Source: Saccharothrix sp. HUAS TT1 (GTDB lineage: Bacteria > Actinomycetota > Actinomycetes > Mycobacteriales > Pseudonocardiaceae). From it: 64,000 nt of DNA. The stretch lies in NCBI RefSeq assembly GCF_040744945.1, contig NZ_CP160453.1, positions 6,324,001 through 6,388,000 on the forward strand, given 5' to 3'. The position numbers and the translations under genes were made by a program. The notes beneath the pieces are model-generated. The model ran no database searches. It had not been told where the DNA came from and saw nothing but the letters and a program-made list of their open reading frames with translations. Shown one piece after another: positions 1 through 8,110 of this stretch. How positions within the stretch are numbered: position 1 is the stretch's first letter; the number at the start of each line of letters is the position of its first letter.

Positions 1-2
1 TG

Positions 3-104
3 ATCACCGGCTCGCTGCTGACCATCGTCCCGCTCGTCGCGGCCTTCCTGCTGCTCCAGAGGTACTGGCAGTCGGGTCTGGCCGCGGGCGGGGTGAAGGG
101 ATGA
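3..104 (+). CDS. Sugar ABC transporter permease, C-terminal end (partial)
   Basis: The window opens inside this gene. The readable tail is 33 residues: a hydrophobic last membrane segment (ITGSLLTIVPLVAAFLLLQ), then RYWQSGLAAGGVKG and a TGA stop. The ending with RYWxxGLxxGxVKG is typical of the second permease (MalG-like) of carbohydrate ABC importers. The stop overlaps an ATG at 101 (ATGA), so it is translationally coupled to the solute-binding lipoprotein that follows. The substrate cannot be read from this fragment, but the neighbouring GH35 beta-galactosidase suggests a galactoside. Confidence 0.75.
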   Translation: MTGSLLTIVPLVAAFLLLQRYWQSGLAAGGVKG

Positions 105-154
105 GCCCGCACCAGCACAGCTCTGTCCGCCCCGCCACCGGAAAAGGTCGCACC

Positions 155-1480
155 GTGATCAGACAACGCCGTCGCTCCGTGTCCACCGCTCTAGCGGGCG
201 CCCTCGCGCTCGTGCTGGCCGCCTGCGGTTCCGGCGGCTCCGACCAGGAGCAGCCCTCCGCTCAAGACGTGCGGGCCGCGCTGGACGCCGGCGGCACGAT
301 CAAGGTGTGGGCTTGGGAGCCGACGCTCAAGGAGGTCGTCGCCGGCTTCCAGGAGAAGTACCCGAAGGTCAAGGTCGAGCTGGTCAACGCGGGCACCGGC
401 GACAAGCAGTACACCGCGCTGCAGAACGCCATCGCGGCCGGTTCCGGCGTGCCGGACGTGGCGCAGGTCGAGTACTACGCGCTGCCGCAGTTCGCGCTGG
501 CCAAGTCGATGACCGACCTCAGGTCGCTCGGCGCCGACGAGCTCGACGGCAGGTTCACCCCGGGCCCGTGGACCTCGGTGCACGCGGACGAGGGCGTCTA
601 CGGGCTGCCGATGGACTCCGGCCCGATGGCGTTGTTCTACAACAAGGAGTTGTTCGACCGGCACGGCGTGCCGGTGCCGACCACGTGGGAGGAGTACGTC
701 GCCGCGGCCCGCGCCCTGCACGCGGCCGATCCGGAGGTCCACATCACCAACGACACCGGTGACGCGGGCTTCACCACCAGCATGATCTGGCAGGCGGGCG
801 GCAAGCCCTACCGGGTCGACGGCACCACCGTGAAGATCGACCTGGCCGACGAGGGTTCGAAGCGGTTCACGGCCATGTGGCAGCAGCTCGTCAGCGAGGA
901 GCTGGTCGCGCCGGTCACCTCGTGGAGCGACCAGTGGTACCAGGGCCTGGGCGACGGGTCGATCGCGACGCTGGTCATCGGCGCGTGGATGCCCGCCAAC
1001 CTCCGGTCCGGCGTCGCGGCGGGCGAGGGCAAGTGGCGCGTGGCGCCCATGCCGCAGTGGGAGGCGGGAGGCAAGGCCGTCTCCGAGAACGGCGGCAGCG
1101 CGTTGTCCATCCCGGAGGCGGGCGCGAACAAGGCCCTCGCCTACGCGTTCGTCAGGTACGCCACCGCCGAGGAGGGCGTGCGGACGCGGGTGGCCGGTGG
1201 CGCGTTCCCGGCGACCACGGCCGAGCTGACCTCGCCGGAGTTCCTGAACGCCGAGTTCCCCTACTTCGGCGGCCAGAAGGCCAACGAGGTGTTCTCCCAG
1301 GCCGCGCAGAACGTCGTCGGCGGGTGGTCCTACCTGCCGTTCCAGGTCTACGCCAACAGCATCTTCAACGACACCGTCGGCAAGGCGTACGTGTCGGGCA
1401 CGACGCTGGCCGACGGGCTGCGGGCGTGGCAGGAGGCGTCGGTCGAGTACGGCAACGAGCAGGGGTTCACGGTCGGGTAG
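155..1480 (+). CDS. Carbohydrate ABC transporter solute-binding lipoprotein
   Basis: Extracellular sugar-binding protein (family 1 type, about 441 residues) that would deliver an oligosaccharide to the permease just upstream. From the GTG at 155 the protein begins MIRQRRRS, followed by a hydrophobic stretch and the lipobox LVLAAC with Cys24, so it should be anchored to the outer face of the membrane. The body has the usual family features: an early KVWAWEP strand, GLPMDSGPMALFYNKELFDR in the lobe 1 hinge region, and a C-terminal SIFNDTVG region. An in-frame ATG at 101 overlaps the permease stop and is the alternative start. I prefer 155 because AAAAGG lies seven bases upstream and the signal peptide then has normal length. 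It forms an operon with the GH35 gene that follows 42 bases later. Confidence 0.88.
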   Translation: MIRQRRRSVSTALAGALALVLAACGSGGSDQEQPSAQDVRAALDAGGTIKVWAWEPTLKEVVAGFQEKYPKVKVELVNAGTGDKQYTALQNAIAAGSGVPDVAQVEYYALPQFALAKSMTDLRSLGADELDGRFTPGPWTSVHADEGVYGLPMDSGPMALFYNKELFDRHGVPVPTTWEEYVAAARALHAADPEVHITNDTGDAGFTTSMIWQAGGKPYRVDGTTVKIDLADEGSKRFTAMWQQLVSEELVAPVTSWSDQWYQGLGDGSIATLVIGAWMPANLRSGVAAGEGKWRVAPMPQWEAGGKAVSENGGSALSIPEAGANKALAYAFVRYATAEEGVRTRVAGGAFPATTAELTSPEFLNAEFPYFGGQKANEVFSQAAQNVVGGWSYLPFQVYANSIFNDTVGKAYVSGTTLADGLRAWQEASVEYGNEQGFTVG

Positions 1481-1522
1481 CCCGTCCGCGACCCCACCCC
1501 CGACCTACCCGAGAGGACCCCC

Positions 1523-3271
1523 ATGGGCGTGCTGGGCATCAGCGACGACGGCTTCACCCTCGACGGCGCCCCGTTCCGGCTGATCTCCGGCGCGCTGCAC
1601 TACTTCCGCGTGCACCCGGAGCAGTGGTCGGACCGGTTGCGCAAGGCGAGGTGGATGGGCCTGAACACGATCGACACCTACGTCCCGTGGAACCTGCACG
1701 AGCCGCAGCGGGGCGTGGTCGGGGCGGAGGCCGGGCTGGACCTGCCGAGGTTCGTCGACCTGGCGCAGGAGCACGGCTTGCACGTGCTCCTGCGCCCCGG
1801 CCCGTACATCTGCGCCGAGTGGGACGGCGGCGGGCTGCCGCCGTGGCTGCTCACCGAGCCGGACATCCGCTACCGCAGCACCGACCCGCGGTTCCTGGAC
1901 GCGGTCGGGTCGTACTTCGCGGCGCTGTGGCCGCTGCTGGTGGACAAGCTCGCGACCCGCGGCGGGCCGGTGATCGCGGTGCAGGTCGAGAACGAGTACG
2001 GCGCGTTCGGCGACGACGCGGAGTACCTGCGGCGGCTGGCCGAGCTGTTGCGCGGCAACGGGGTGGACGTGCCGCTGTTCACCTGCGACCAGCCCGCCGA
2101 CCTGGCCCGCGGCGCGCTGCCCGGCGTGCTGCGGACCGTCACGTTCGGCAGCCGGGTCGCCGAGTCGCTGGCCGCGCTGCGCGAGCAGCAGCCCACCGGG
2201 CCGCTGATGTGCTCGGAGTTCTGGAACGGCTGGTTCGACGACTGGGGCGGCCACCACGTCACCCGCGCCGCGGCCGACGCCGCCGCGACGTTGGACGAGG
2301 TGCTGACCACCGGCGCGTCGGTGAACCTGTACATGTTCCACGGCGGCACGAACTTCGGCTTCACCAGCGGCGCCAACGACAAGGGCGTCTACCGGCCGAT
2401 CACCACGTCCTACGACTACGACAGCCCGCTGTCGGAGGCCGGCGACCCGACGGCCAAGTACCTGGCGTTCCGCGAGGTGATCGCCAAGCACGCCCCGGTG
2501 CCGCCGGGGCCGCCGCCCGCCGCCGGTCCCAAACTGGCCGTGCCGTCGGTGGAGCTGACCGAGAGCGCGCTGCTGCTGGACAGCGTGGGCGTGCTGGGCG
2601 TGGCGAAGCAGGACGCGCGGCCGTCGACCATGGAGCAGCTGGGCCAGGCGTCCGGGTTCGTGCTGTACGAGACGGTGCTGGAGCGGGCGGGAGCGGTCCT
2701 GCTGGACGTCACGGCGTTCGGCGACCGGGTGCAGGTCTTCGTGGCGGGCCTGCCCGCGGGCGTGCTGGAGCGCGAGCGGCACGAGCACGTGCTGGCGCTG
2801 ACCGCGCCCCACGCCGGCGCGGCGCTCGCGCTGCTGGTCGAGAACCAGGGCCGGGTCGACTACGGCCAGGCCATCCACGACCGCAAGGGGATCACCGGCC
2901 CCGTGCTGCTGGACGGCGTCGAGGTCGGGGACTGGACGAGCCGCGCCCTGCCGCTGGACGACCTGGCGGGCCTGCGCTTCGCCCCGACCACCGAGACGCC
3001 GGTCGGCCCGGCGTTCCACCGCGGTGTCGTGCACGTCGACACACCGGCCGACGCGTTCCTGTCGCTGGCCGGCTGGACCAAGGGCAACGCCTGGGTCAAC
3101 GGCTTCCACCTGGGGCGGTACTGGTCACGCGGCCCGCAGCAGACGCTCTACGTGCCGGCGCCCGTGCTGCGGCCCGGCGCGAACGACGTCACCGTGCTGG
3201 AGCTGCACGCCACGCGCCGTCCCGTGGTGGCCCTCGTGGCGGAACCGGACCTCGGCCCGACCGAGCGCTGA
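1523..3271 (+). CDS. Beta-galactosidase, glycoside hydrolase family 35
   Basis: Retaining beta-galactosidase of 582 residues with no signal peptide, so it probably acts in the cytoplasm on sugar taken up by the linked importer. The N-terminal TIM barrel shows SGALHYFRVHPEQW, YVPWNLHEP, GPYICAEWDGGGLP, then VENEYG with the expected acid/base Glu158, and CSEFWNGWFDDWG with the expected nucleophile Glu232. The second half (from about residue 350) is the beta-sandwich part of the family, ending with the WVNGFHLGRYW and LELH motifs. Length and motif order fit bacterial GH35 enzymes. GAGAGGA precedes the ATG. It is the last gene of the sugar-uptake operon. Confidence 0.92.
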   Translation: MGVLGISDDGFTLDGAPFRLISGALHYFRVHPEQWSDRLRKARWMGLNTIDTYVPWNLHEPQRGVVGAEAGLDLPRFVDLAQEHGLHVLLRPGPYICAEWDGGGLPPWLLTEPDIRYRSTDPRFLDAVGSYFAALWPLLVDKLATRGGPVIAVQVENEYGAFGDDAEYLRRLAELLRGNGVDVPLFTCDQPADLARGALPGVLRTVTFGSRVAESLAALREQQPTGPLMCSEFWNGWFDDWGGHHVTRAAADAAATLDEVLTTGASVNLYMFHGGTNFGFTSGANDKGVYRPITTSYDYDSPLSEAGDPTAKYLAFREVIAKHAPVPPGPPPAAGPKLAVPSVELTESALLLDSVGVLGVAKQDARPSTMEQLGQASGFVLYETVLERAGAVLLDVTAFGDRVQVFVAGLPAGVLERERHEHVLALTAPHAGAALALLVENQGRVDYGQAIHDRKGITGPVLLDGVEVGDWTSRALPLDDLAGLRFAPTTETPVGPAFHRGVVHVDTPADAFLSLAGWTKGNAWVNGFHLGRYWSRGPQQTLYVPAPVLRPGANDVTVLELHATRRPVVALVAEPDLGPTER

Positions 3272-3305
3272 CCGCACGGCTCGTCCCCCACCGTGCCGGT
3301 CGCGG

Positions 3306-3336
3306 TTGCCTGCCACCTTTCGGACCTACTTATGAT
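3306..3336 (+). promoter_or_regulatory. Candidate sigma70-type promoter
   Basis: TTGCCT (3306-3311) and TATGAT (3331-3336) are separated by 19 bases in an unusually AT-rich patch upstream of the toxin-like gene. The -10 is close to consensus and the spacing is slightly long. It would start transcription near 3343, about 85 bases before the small leader ORF. This is a motif match only. Confidence 0.35.
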
Positions 3337-3426
3337 GGGCCGTTCGAGGTAATTGATCGAACTCCGGAACCAGGGTGTTCAGCGCTGCGTCATCTTGGAC
3401 GGGCAGGTGGGTGACGAGGGGGACTC

Positions 3427-3483
3427 ATGTTCGAACGCTCGGCCGGGCACCGCGGTGTCCAGGGTGTTGAGGTGCGCGGCTGA
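3427..3483 (+). CDS. 18-codon upstream ORF coupled to the toxin-like gene
   Basis: ATG at 3427 is preceded by a strong ribosome site (GAGGGGGA, spacing 3) and opens an 18-residue reading frame, MFERSAGHRGVQGVEVRG. Its TGA shares one base with the ATG of the 1286-residue gene (TGATG), so ribosomes ending here could restart directly on the large gene. It may be a leader peptide setting expression of the downstream gene, or the leftover start of a lost gene. No relative is recognised. Confidence 0.35.
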   Translation: MFERSAGHRGVQGVEVRG

Positions 3484-6400
3484 TGGCGGGCGAGAACCCG
3501 CTGGTGGACGCGCCGCCCGCGGAGTCGGGGGCGTTCTTCAACGCGGGCACCGGCGACAACGGCTGGGCGACGGGCATCTCCATCGCGGAGTCGGCGATGG
3601 ACACGTACAACGGGATCAAGGACGGCGACTGGGTCCAGGGCGGGCTGGGCATGGTCGGCCTGGCCGCCGACGCCGCCGCGATGGCCATCGACCCGTTCGG
3701 CACCCTGATGTCGTCGGCGGCGTCGTTCCTGATGGAGCACGTGCAGCCGTTGAAGGACATGCTCGACTGGCTGGCGGGCAACCCGCCGGTGATCGAGTCG
3801 TACTCCGCGACGTGGAACAACGTCGCCACCGAGCTGGGCAAGATCGCGGAGGACTACAACGCCTCGGTCGCGTCCGGCACCCGGGGTTGGACCGGCGCGG
3901 CGGCGGAGAACTACCAGACCAACTCCAAGGTGCACGGCGACGCGCTGGCGGGGGCCGCGTCGGCGGCCGGGACCGTCGGCACGGTCGTGGGTCTGATGGG
4001 CATGGTCGTCGCGTTCGTGCGCGAAGTGGTGCGGGACCTGATCGCGGACCTGGTCGGCAAGCTGATCGCGTGGGTGCTGGAGGCCGCGTTCACCCTCGGC
4101 TTCGGCACGCCGGTGATCGTGGCGCAGGCCGTGACCGCGATCTCGAGGTGGGCCGCGAAGATCGCCAAGATCATCCAGGACCTGCTGGACACCATCAAGA
4201 AGGTCTCGCCGATGCTCAAGCGTCTGGTCGAGGTCTTCGAGAAGATCATGAAGGTGGTCGGCAAGCTCGCCGGCAAGGCCACCGGCCTGGACGTGCTCGA
4301 CCCGAAGAACATCAAGAGGGGCGGCTTCTTCCAGACCGGCGGCGGGCCCGACGTCGACGTGCCGTCCGGGTCGGGGCGCGGCAACGGGACGTCGCCCTCG
4401 GGGAGCGACCCGGACACTCCGTCGAGTCGGCCGGGTGACACGACTTCCACGTCGGGCAGCACCACTGCCCCGGACGCGCCGACGTCACGGCCGGGCCGTG
4501 GCGACCCGACCGACGTGCCGACGTCCTCCACCGGCAGGCCGGGCCGCGACCCGGACGCCGATGGGCCGCCTCGCGGCAACGTCCCGGGCGCGGACACCTC
4601 GCCGGGCGGGAACAGGCCGTTGGGCGAGCGCAGCGGCGGACCGGGCAGCAACCCCTCCCCCGCTCCCGGCGGCAACGGCGGTTACTCCAGCGGCTCGGGC
4701 TCTGGCGGCTCTGGCTCCGGCTACTCCGGCGGCAGCCCTAGTAATAGTGGTGGCAGCTACTCCGGCACCAGCCCCGGTGGCAACGGGGGCGGCTACTCCG
4801 GCAACAGCCCCGGTGGCAACGGGGGCGGCTACTCCGGCACCAGTCCTGGTGGCAACGGCGGCTACTCCGGTGGCGGTACCGGCAGCAGTGGTGGCGGCAG
4901 CGGCGGCGGCAACCCTCCGGATGCCCCGAACCCGTCACGGACAGACCACACCTCTGCCTCGACCGCCGCCGCCCCGGACGCCCCACCTCGCGCCGACCAC
5001 CCCAACACCCCCGCACCTCCCCGCGACCCCGGCAACTCTCCCCAGGGCAACCAGCCCCCGACCACTCCTGCCGGTGGCCCAGGTGCGCCCGCCGGTGGTG
5101 GCGCGCCGGGCGGTGGCTCACCGGCTCCCGGCGGTAGGCCGGGTGGCGGTGGGTGGACCGGCACACCTGGCAGCCGGGGTGACCTCGGTTCAGGCGTCCC
5201 GAGCCCTCGCGGCTCCGAGACCCCGAGGCCGTCGTCGTTCGGTCCGTCGAGCACCGGACCTTCCCACGCGGGACCCACCCACAGCGGTCCTGCCCACAAC
5301 GGACCCGCCCACAGCGGCCCTGCTCATGCCGGACCGCCGCAGAACGGCCCAAGTCCCTTCGGCCCCTCCGGCAACGGCCCGTCGCACTCCGGCCCCGGCA
5401 ACAACCCGCCACCCGCCCGACCGGGCAATCCCGGACCGGCTCACACCGGCCCCGGTAGCCACGGGCCGTCCCACACCCCGCCCGGCAACCACGGACCGTC
5501 GCACGCCGGGCCCGGAGGTCAGGGGCCGTCGCACGCGGGGCCGCCGCAGCAGCGCGGTGGGCCGCTGCAGAACGGTCCCTCGCCCAGCACGCACCCGGAC
5601 AACGCCCGGTCCAGGGGCGGGCACCCCGACGCGCCCGGCCGGCCGCACCCCAACGCCCCCGCACCCCACAACCAGCCCAGACCCCACCACGACGGCCCGC
5701 CGGCGCCGCGCCACCCCGACGCCAACCCGCCGCACCGCCCTGACGGTCCCCCGGCCCCGCGCCGCGACCCCGACGGAACGCCCGGCCAGCACCGCGCCCC
5801 CGAAGGCGCGCCCGCGCCACGGCGCAACCCGGACGGTTGGACGCAGCCCCACCGCGACACCGACACCGGTCCGCGACACCGCCAAGACCCCGGCGCCGAC
5901 CAGCCGCACAACAACCAGCCGCACAACGACCGACCAGACACGGACCCGCCGCACAACGACCAGCCGAACGCCGACCAACCCCGCACCGACCAGCCGGACA
6001 TCGACGAAGCGCACGCCCGGCACGGGGAAACGACGCCGGCGGGCATCTCGCACCACCGCGGCGACCCCGACATGGGCGACCTGCCCCACCGCGTCCCCGC
6101 CGACCCCCGCTACTTCACCGCCGACGTCCACGTCACCCCCGACGGCCGGGCGCGCATCGGCAACCACACCTACACCCCCGAGCAGTACGGCGACCTCCTC
6201 CGGCGCAACGGCTGGGACGGCCGGACGCCCATCCGGCTCATCGGCTGCGACGCAGGCTCCAACGACTTCGCCAACCGCCTCTCCCGCCACACCGGCGCGG
6301 ACGTCCTCGCGCCGACCAAACCGGCCTGGACCGACGCCAACGGCCGCGTCTACACCAGCGACGCGACCACCGGACCGGACGGCAACCGCCACCCCAGGAT

Positions 6401-7343
6401 CCCGCCCACCGGCGAGTGGCACACCCACCACCCGGACGGCGCCACCACCAGGACCGGCGAGGACGGGTACGCGCCGGGCACGTCCGACGACCACCGCACC
6501 GGGCACGACGACCCGGACGGCGCCGTCGACCGGGGCAGCCCGAGCGGGACCTCCCCCGACCCGGACGACTTCCCCGCCCTGCCGGACTACGACCCGAACA
6601 CCTACCGCCAGGACGTCGCCGACATCGTCCGGGTGCTGGACGACGCGGGCCGGCCCGACCTCGCCCGGAAGTTCCACGACCTGGCGCACCGGCAGGTCGA
6701 CGGCGGCAACGTCGACGGGCTCGAAGACTGGATGGACGAGACCGCGCCGCGCTCGCGCAACACCGACCCCGACATCGCCCGCGCGCAGGTGCTGGACAAG
6801 GCCGCCGAGCTGACCGTGCTCGACCGGCTGTCCGACGACATCTCCGGCGACCCGGACCTGACCGCCCGCTTCAACCCCGGCGGCCCGACCGGCGCGTCCT
6901 TCGACATCCACGTCGAGGACGCCGGCGGCAACACCGTGCGCCGGGTCGAGGTCGAGCGGGTCGCCGAGTTCCCGGAGACGCCGGGCGACCTGCACTCCGG
7001 CTCGCTGCACGGCGCCGACAAGGCCGACGCCCCGGTGCCGAACCGGCTGCCGACGGCGGAGTCGGCGGCGGTCGTGCCGACGGTCCCGCCCGGCGGCCAC
7101 CGGGTCCCCCTCGGCCCGAACGAGAAGGTCTACACCGGCGGTCTCGAATACGAGATCCGCGACCAGAACGGGGACGTCCGCAAAACCGGCAACCTCGGCG
7201 AGGACCTGGCCCGCGATTTCAACCGCAACCGGGTCTCGCACCACAACCTGCCGAACCTCGACGCGGTCAACATCCTGGATGACGGTGGTAACCTGCTCGG
7301 CCGGCTGATCAGGGATGGCGGAGAATGGAAGTGGGTCCAGTGA
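3483..7343 (+). CDS. WXG100-like, Pro/Gly-rich polymorphic toxin candidate
   Basis: A 1286-residue protein. Residues about 95-165 form a helical WXG100-like unit with the turn RGWTGAAAENYQ (Trp near 136). A hydrophobic stretch (160-230) with repeated GxxVG and AAFTLGFG follows, as in actinobacterial type VII secretion substrates. Residues about 280-860 are low-complexity Gly/Ser/Pro/His/Asp linker with short tandem repeats. A compact domain near 863-990 contains IRLIGCDAGSNDFANRLS, ADVLAPTKPAW and EWHTHHPDG, resembling a domain seen before the C-termini of secreted actinobacterial toxins. The last 250 residues are a distinct globular domain with FDIHVEDAG and VRRVEVERVAEF, which could be a nuclease-like D...ExE core, but I do not recognise the family. 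The four-base overlap with a small partner gene fits a toxin-immunity pair. No secretion machinery is encoded nearby. The activity is inferred. Confidence 0.6.
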   Translation: MAGENPLVDAPPAESGAFFNAGTGDNGWATGISIAESAMDTYNGIKDGDWVQGGLGMVGLAADAAAMAIDPFGTLMSSAASFLMEHVQPLKDMLDWLAGNPPVIESYSATWNNVATELGKIAEDYNASVASGTRGWTGAAAENYQTNSKVHGDALAGAASAAGTVGTVVGLMGMVVAFVREVVRDLIADLVGKLIAWVLEAAFTLGFGTPVIVAQAVTAISRWAAKIAKIIQDLLDTIKKVSPMLKRLVEVFEKIMKVVGKLAGKATGLDVLDPKNIKRGGFFQTGGGPDVDVPSGSGRGNGTSPSGSDPDTPSSRPGDTTSTSGSTTAPDAPTSRPGRGDPTDVPTSSTGRPGRDPDADGPPRGNVPGADTSPGGNRPLGERSGGPGSNPSPAPGGNGGYSSGSGSGGSGSGYSGGSPSNSGGSYSGTSPGGNGGGYSGNSPGGNGGGYSGTSPGGNGGYSGGGTGSSGGGSGGGNPPDAPNPSRTDHTSASTAAAPDAPPRADHPNTPAPPRDPGNSPQGNQPPTTPAGGPGAPAGGGAPGGGSPAPGGRPGGGGWTGTPGSRGDLGSGVPSPRGSETPRPSSFGPSSTGPSHAGPTHSGPAHNGPAHSGPAHAGPPQNGPSPFGPSGNGPSHSGPGNNPPPARPGNPGPAHTGPGSHGPSHTPPGNHGPSHAGPGGQGPSHAGPPQQRGGPLQNGPSPSTHPDNARSRGGHPDAPGRPHPNAPAPHNQPRPHHDGPPAPRHPDANPPHRPDGPPAPRRDPDGTPGQHRAPEGAPAPRRNPDGWTQPHRDTDTGPRHRQDPGADQPHNNQPHNDRPDTDPPHNDQPNADQPRTDQPDIDEAHARHGETTPAGISHHRGDPDMGDLPHRVPADPRYFTADVHVTPDGRARIGNHTYTPEQYGDLLRRNGWDGRTPIRLIGCDAGSNDFANRLSRHTGADVLAPTKPAWTDANGRVYTSDATTGPDGNRHPRIPPTGEWHTHHPDGATTRTGEDGYAPGTSDDHRTGHDDPDGAVDRGSPSGTSPDPDDFPALPDYDPNTYRQDVADIVRVLDDAGRPDLARKFHDLAHRQVDGGNVDGLEDWMDETAPRSRNTDPDIARAQVLDKAAELTVLDRLSDDISGDPDLTARFNPGGPTGASFDIHVEDAGGNTVRRVEVERVAEFPETPGDLHSGSLHGADKADAPVPNRLPTAESAAVVPTVPPGGHRVPLGPNEKVYTGGLEYEIRDQNGDVRKTGNLGEDLARDFNRNRVSHHNLPNLDAVNILDDGGNLLGRLIRDGGEWKWVQ
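4758..4862 (+). repeat. Tandem 36-bp coding repeats (YSGxSPGGNGGG)
   Basis: Three consecutive units, 4758-4793, 4794-4829 and 4830-4862 (last one 33 bases), encode YSGTSPGGNGGG, YSGNSPGGNGGG and YSGTSPGGNGG. They lie in the flexible linker of the toxin-like protein. Near-identity at the DNA level points to recent slippage or unequal crossing-over. Confidence 0.85.
5250..5561 (+). repeat. Degenerate GPxHxGP coding repeats
   Basis: This part of the linker is built of six-residue steps such as GPSHAG, GPTHSG, GPAHNG, GPAHSG and GPAHAG, continuing with longer variants to about 5561. The units share bases as well as amino acids. It is a Pro/His-rich spacer, not a CRISPR array, and the reading frame continues through it. 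Confidence 0.75.
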
Positions 7344-8056
7344 CCGGCTATTCGGACTACCAACCGCACGGCGAGACGTTGAGCTTCGCCAACGACCGCC
7401 TCGACGATTCCGTCGGCCTGTTCTCCCGCGCGTTGCAGGTCCGCCGCAGCCTGGCCGACGTGGTCCGGCCGTGCGGCGACAACCTGTGGCTGACCTGCGT
7501 GATCGACGACACCTGGATCAACGTCAGCGACCCGGAACCGTCGGAGCCGCACTGGCAGGTGGTGGAGCGGGGCAGCGAGGTGAACCACGTCCCGCCGGCG
7601 CCGGAGCACACCGTCAGAACGGTGCCGGAACTGTCGGAGAACGCGCTCCTGGACGTTTTCGGCGAGGCCCTGGGAACGGTGACGTGCCCGAGCGATTTCT
7701 TCGTCACGTTCGAACAGCTGACGCCCACCGCGATGATGACGCGCGTGGTGGACGAGAGCGGGATCGGACCGGACGGCACGGTTCCGGTGCGCATCTACGA
7801 GCGCGAAGTGCGGTGTTCCACGACGCGCCTCGACGGCGTTCTCTGGATCGACCCGCCGGCGGCCGGGTCGCCTTTCCTGCCGCCCGTCACGTTCACCGTG
7901 CGGTTCGACGGCGTGCTGATGACGACGATCTCGGTGCACTGGTCGCGGTGGCTGGACAAGGGCACCGGTGAGCACCGGGCGCTGCAGTCGGCGCTCGACT
8001 CGCTGAAGGGCCTCGGCTGGCGGGCCCGGGGCAGCTCCTACCGGTTCGCCCTCTGA
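7340..8056 (+). CDS. Putative immunity/partner protein of the toxin-like gene
   Basis: A 238-residue acidic, soluble protein with no signal peptide or membrane segment. I chose the GTG at 7340 because it overlaps the upstream stop (GTGA) and has GGAAG eight bases before it. An in-frame ATG at 7325 is the alternative. Visible segments include LWLTCVIDDTWINVSD, a central TFEQLTPTAMMTRVVDESG and a C-terminal VTFTVRFDGVLMTTISVHW, suggesting an alpha/beta fold. No family is recognised. The immunity role is inferred only from its tight coupling behind a secreted toxin-like gene. It is followed by a strong terminator. Confidence 0.6.
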   Translation: MTGYSDYQPHGETLSFANDRLDDSVGLFSRALQVRRSLADVVRPCGDNLWLTCVIDDTWINVSDPEPSEPHWQVVERGSEVNHVPPAPEHTVRTVPELSENALLDVFGEALGTVTCPSDFFVTFEQLTPTAMMTRVVDESGIGPDGTVPVRIYEREVRCSTTRLDGVLWIDPPAAGSPFLPPVTFTVRFDGVLMTTISVHWSRWLDKGTGEHRALQSALDSLKGLGWRARGSSYRFAL

Positions 8057-8075
8057 CGAGAACGGGAACGGGAAC

Positions 8076-8105
8076 GGGGGCTCCCCGGTCGACCGGGGAG
8101 CCCCC
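8076..8105. terminator. Bidirectional terminator hairpin
   Basis: A perfect 30-base palindrome (arm GGGGGCTCCCCGGTC) lies between the convergent ends of the partner gene (8056) and htpG (8111). It should stop transcription from both sides. Confidence 0.75.
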
Positions 8106-8110
8106 GCCGG

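Noticed and set aside
3371..3371. tRNA or small RNA genes in the larger gaps (3272-3426, 12344-12484, 19790-20053, 39013-39265, 40715-40933)
   Set aside because: No cloverleaf pattern, CCA end or T-loop sequence could be seen in any of them.
877..3414. Long alternative-frame ORF over the binding protein and beta-galactosidase genes
   Set aside because: The translation is Arg/Gly/Ala-rich shadow sequence. The GH35 and binding-protein frames hold the conserved motifs.
5250..5561. Possible CRISPR-like direct repeats
   Set aside because: The repeats are short, degenerate and in frame, and encode GPxHxGP steps of the protein linker. There are no spacers and no cas genes.
5190..7244. Long minus-strand ORF opposite the toxin-like gene
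   Set aside because: Val/Arg/Gly-rich antisense of Pro/Asp-rich repeats. No ribosome site or domain was seen.
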